In this document: positions 61,695 to 64,000 of the stretch, piece by piece | Position numbering within the stretch: position 1 is the stretch's first letter | How the letters are laid out: each line of letters opens with the position of its first letter | Assembly (NCBI RefSeq): GCF_000005505.3 | Contig: NC_016134.3 | Coordinates: 35,836,150-35,900,149 of the forward strand | Origin: Brachypodium distachyon | Taxonomy: Eukaryota; Streptophyta; Magnoliopsida; Poales; Poaceae | Direction: 5' to 3' | DNA length: 64,000 bases | The notes under the pieces: generated by a model | Seen by the model: the letters and a program-made list of their open reading frames with translations, nothing else | What the model was told of the DNA's origin: nothing | Database searches by the model: none | Position numbers and translations under genes: made by a program

Positions 61695-63310
61695 TGTCGT
61701 GGTGGTGTCACGGCAGATGCCATAGGATGGCTTATGTTGAGGTCAATGGACGAAGGAGGAATCGGAGAAGGGATGACGTGATGAGAACCACGCACAACAC
61801 AAGAATACGCACACGGTTTACTCAGGTTCGGAGCCCTCTTGTTGAGGTAAACCTCCTACTCCTGCTTTGCGGTATTTCTCGAGATACCGAGATCTACAAT
61901 GACGCTCCTTAAGCAGTTTTGTTGAGGAAGAAGAAGAAAGGAAAAACCTTATATGACTAAGTGAAGGACCCCTCTCTTGGGAGGGGTAGTACTCCTATTT
62001 ATGAGCCGCCAATGTCACATTGACATGTGGACCAAAGGCTAACCTTATCTTTTATGGGTCCCGCCGGGCACGCCCCTTGGTTCCCTCCGGGTGGCACGGC
62101 AGGGGACAAAACAGCTTTACTTTTCCAGGCGTCAGACGGCGCGCACTGTAGCCACGCGCCGGCTTCCGTCATCGGTCCTTCTTCGGTGCTTCTTTGCGCA
62201 GTCAACTGGCACCACGACGTGAGCAACGACTGCTTTCCCGTGATAAAGAGGGCGTTGCTTTACTTTGCGCCATGTGATAAGGATAAGACCGTTGACGCGT
62301 CTCGGCGCTAGCCGAGATCGGACTACTCGTGCTTATCTTGCAACAAGATAGATGTGCCGGCATATCCTTGGTATGCTGGCCTGTTAGCGATGCGGCTTAA
62401 GGATGCCGGCGTAGTTGCCTGTGCCGGCTTTGCCTCCATTATCTCGGCTAACGTGTGTCGTCATGACTCTACCCGGGGTCATCCTCCCGACACTAGTCCC
62501 CAAAGCTGTTGTGGTCCGGCTGGAAAAGATGTCGGGCCACGACAGTTTCCCGCAACTCAAGCCACCAAAGCCTACTAGGGCTGAGCCGAGAAAGATGCCG
62601 AGACAATCCCTGAGTTATCTTAGCCGAGATTGGGTAACTTCGACATATCGAGTCAGCGTGCTTATTCAGCCCTGAGCCGAGATTCCTTTCTTCCTCGTGG
62701 CTGGCAGTAGAAAACTCATTTCTGCCGACATTACTACCACCTGTCGCTAACATTCTGCGCTCTGCTTAATTAACGGGAAGATAAGACCCGGAGTACTGCC
62801 GGCACGCCTTTTGAGGTGAGCGTGTCGTCCCATCAGACAGGAAAACTGGCAGGCCAGTAAGAGGGGGCATTTCGGTTCCCACACGGATCCTTATCTCCCC
62901 GGATTCAGCGGGATTCACCGCGCCACATCGCCTAGTAACCGCGCGCGTGCGCCGTTAATGGGGTTGATTGCCCCCATGATCATGCGTGGCCTTACCATTG
63001 GCCACAGAGATTGTTGGCGCGGAAGATCCGCACCCCATTAGTGCGCCGCGGTTATAAATAAGGGGAAGGGAGCGGGGTGAAACTTTTCCAATTCCTCCGA
63101 TGCCCTTGCTCTCCTCTGCTTCTGGCGCGCCTCACCATTGCTGCGAACTCAGAGCTCCTCTGCCGCTGTGCCTCCTAGCTTCCGGTAGCCAAGCTCGCCG
63201 TCGCACCCTTGCGCGCATTTGCCTAGCTCTCCGCCGCCGTTTCCCTGCTCGCTCGATCTTGCGCTGCCATCTCCTCACCGGACCCCCAAACCTAGATCTG
63301 GTTTCGAGCA
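61695..63310 (+). mobile_element. Probable 5' LTR/leader of a gypsy-type element
   Basis: TGTCGTGGTGGTGTCACGGC at 61695 resembles the start of Triticeae gypsy LTRs (TG-first). It is followed by the GTTTACTCAGGTTCGGAGCC-type segment common near the start of such LTRs. A TATA box (TTATAAATAAGG, about 63052-63063) precedes the gag-like frame by about 250 bp, as expected of an LTR promoter. The LTR's right end (CA plus a primer-binding site) could not be found, so the split between LTR and leader is unknown. The other LTR would lie beyond the window. Confidence 0.5.
63053..63063 (+). promoter_or_regulatory. TATA box of the gypsy-type element
   Basis: TATAAATAAGG, about 250 bp upstream of the gag-like start codon, in a GC-rich surround. 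This is the position expected for an LTR-borne promoter. Confidence 0.5.
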
Positions 63311-64000
63311 ATGGCGTCTTCTTCTCGCGATGCCGCCGCCGTCGACCCTGCCGCTCAGCACGTCGAGGAGGAGATGGGCTCAGAGCGCGCCGGATGGGAA
63401 GGCTCTGATGTATCGCCGGCGGATATCGACTGGATCCGCCGCACCCGATGGGTCCCGAAGGAAGTGGAGTGCTGGATCCCTGGTGACGAGGTTGTGCCGA
63501 CACCCGAACCTGGTGAGTGTGTCGTCTTCCTTGCTCATTTCGAATGCGGATTCGCTCTCCCGGCTAGCGACTTCACTAGGCAGTTTCTAGATTTCTTTGG
63601 CCTCCAGCCGCACCATCTTCCGGCTAACGCCATTCTCACTCTCTCGGCATTCGTCACTTGCCGCGTGACTTATCTCGGCCTCTGGCCTACTATCGACTTT
63701 TGGGCCAAGTACTTTATGTTCCGGCCCCAAGTCGTCCCTGACAAAGACAATCCCGGCGCCGCTAAGCCCATGACTCAGTGCGGCGCCGCCACCGTCATAC
63801 CCCGCCGAGGTTTGATCTTTCCTCGGATCCAAGGTCTTGAGTCCTGCAAGAAATGGCTCAAGACCTTCTTCTATGTCAAGAACTCCTCCGACTCTAACAC
63901 CGACAAGATCAATCTGTCGGGATTCATAGTCGGCCCACCGGAAGAAAAGAAGAACCGGAAGCACGACCCGAAAGACTCTCTTCCCGAGATCAACGAGGTT
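63311..64000 (+). CDS. Gypsy-type retrotransposon N-terminal gag-like protein (partial)
   Basis: The frame is open from ATG 63311 to the window edge (230 codons) with no stop, so the C-terminal part is missing. The first ~25 residues are Ala/Ser/Glu-rich. From about residue 35, the order DIDWIRRTR, then IPGDEVVPTPEPGECVVFLA, HFECGFALPASDF, FLDFFGLQPHHL, AILTLSAFV and LESCKKWLKTFFYVKNS matches the plant 'putative gypsy type transposon' domain (Pfam Transposase_28), found at the N-terminus of many grass gypsy-element polyproteins. The codon use is GC-rich and no lesion is visible, so the copy may be young. Function beyond RNA packaging or particle assembly cannot be stated. Confidence 0.85.
   Translation, partial: MASSSRDAAAVDPAAQHVEEEMGSERAGWEGSDVSPADIDWIRRTRWVPKEVECWIPGDEVVPTPEPGECVVFLAHFECGFALPASDFTRQFLDFFGLQPHHLPANAILTLSAFVTCRVTYLGLWPTIDFWAKYFMFRPQVVPDKDNPGAAKPMTQCGAATVIPRRGLIFPRIQGLESCKKWLKTFFYVKNSSDSNTDKINLSGFIVGPPEEKKNRKHDPKDSLPEINEV

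Overview
The window is nuclear DNA of a grass, most likely a Pooideae/Triticeae cereal (wheat, barley, Aegilops or a close relative). It has intron-rich plant genes with GT-AG splice sites and monocot-style GC-rich first exons. It also has many TA-flanked Stowaway MITEs with CTCCCTCCG-type ends, Tourist/Harbinger-like and Mutator-like inverted-repeat elements, Helitron-type ends, a LINE remnant and, at the right edge, a gypsy-type gag reading frame. No bacterial, organellar or CRISPR signal was seen.

Six protein genes could be rebuilt in full by joining exons in frame. They are a single-exon zinc-finger homeodomain (ZF-HD) transcription factor (11310-12368, minus); a four-exon GASA/snakin secreted cysteine-rich peptide (20016-20847, plus); a plastid-type ATP-dependent 6-phosphofructokinase with 13 coding exons (25417-30005, plus); a PMT2-like Golgi methyltransferase with 6 exons (34175-36721, minus); the 26S proteasome ATPase RPT3 with 6 exons (48653-52752, minus); and a hexose/H+ symporter of the STP/MST family with 4 exons (57255-60916, plus). 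A seventh reading frame, 63311 to the end, is the gag-like part of a retrotransposon cut by the window edge.

Layout: 1-11 kb is repeats only (a fold-back element, a Mutator-like element, two Helitron-type 3' ends, Stowaways). 11-12.4 kb holds ZF-HD. 12.4-20 kb is gene-free with a degenerate repeat array. 20-21 kb holds GASA. 21-24.5 kb holds a broken cytochrome P450 fragment and Tourist-like MITEs. 24.6-30 kb holds PFK. 30.5-31.4 kb is a Mutator-like element with a perfect 9-bp target duplication. 34.2-36.7 kb holds PMT2-like. 36.8-48 kb is a block of inverted-repeat elements, a LINE remnant and two Harbinger-like elements inserted end to end. 48.6-52.8 kb holds RPT3. 53-54.2 kb is a dispersed repeat. 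57.1-60.9 kb holds the sugar transporter. 61.7-64 kb is the gypsy-type element.

The genes are independent single-gene transcription units with housekeeping or developmental roles (glycolysis, cell-wall methylation, protein turnover, sugar uptake, peptide signalling, transcription). Nothing suggests they form a cluster or pathway. I found no convincing new protein system. The most unusual structures are in the repeats: the end-to-end TTA-sharing element pair, two arrays of degenerate short repeats, and the 26-bp perfect palindrome in the PFK leader intron.
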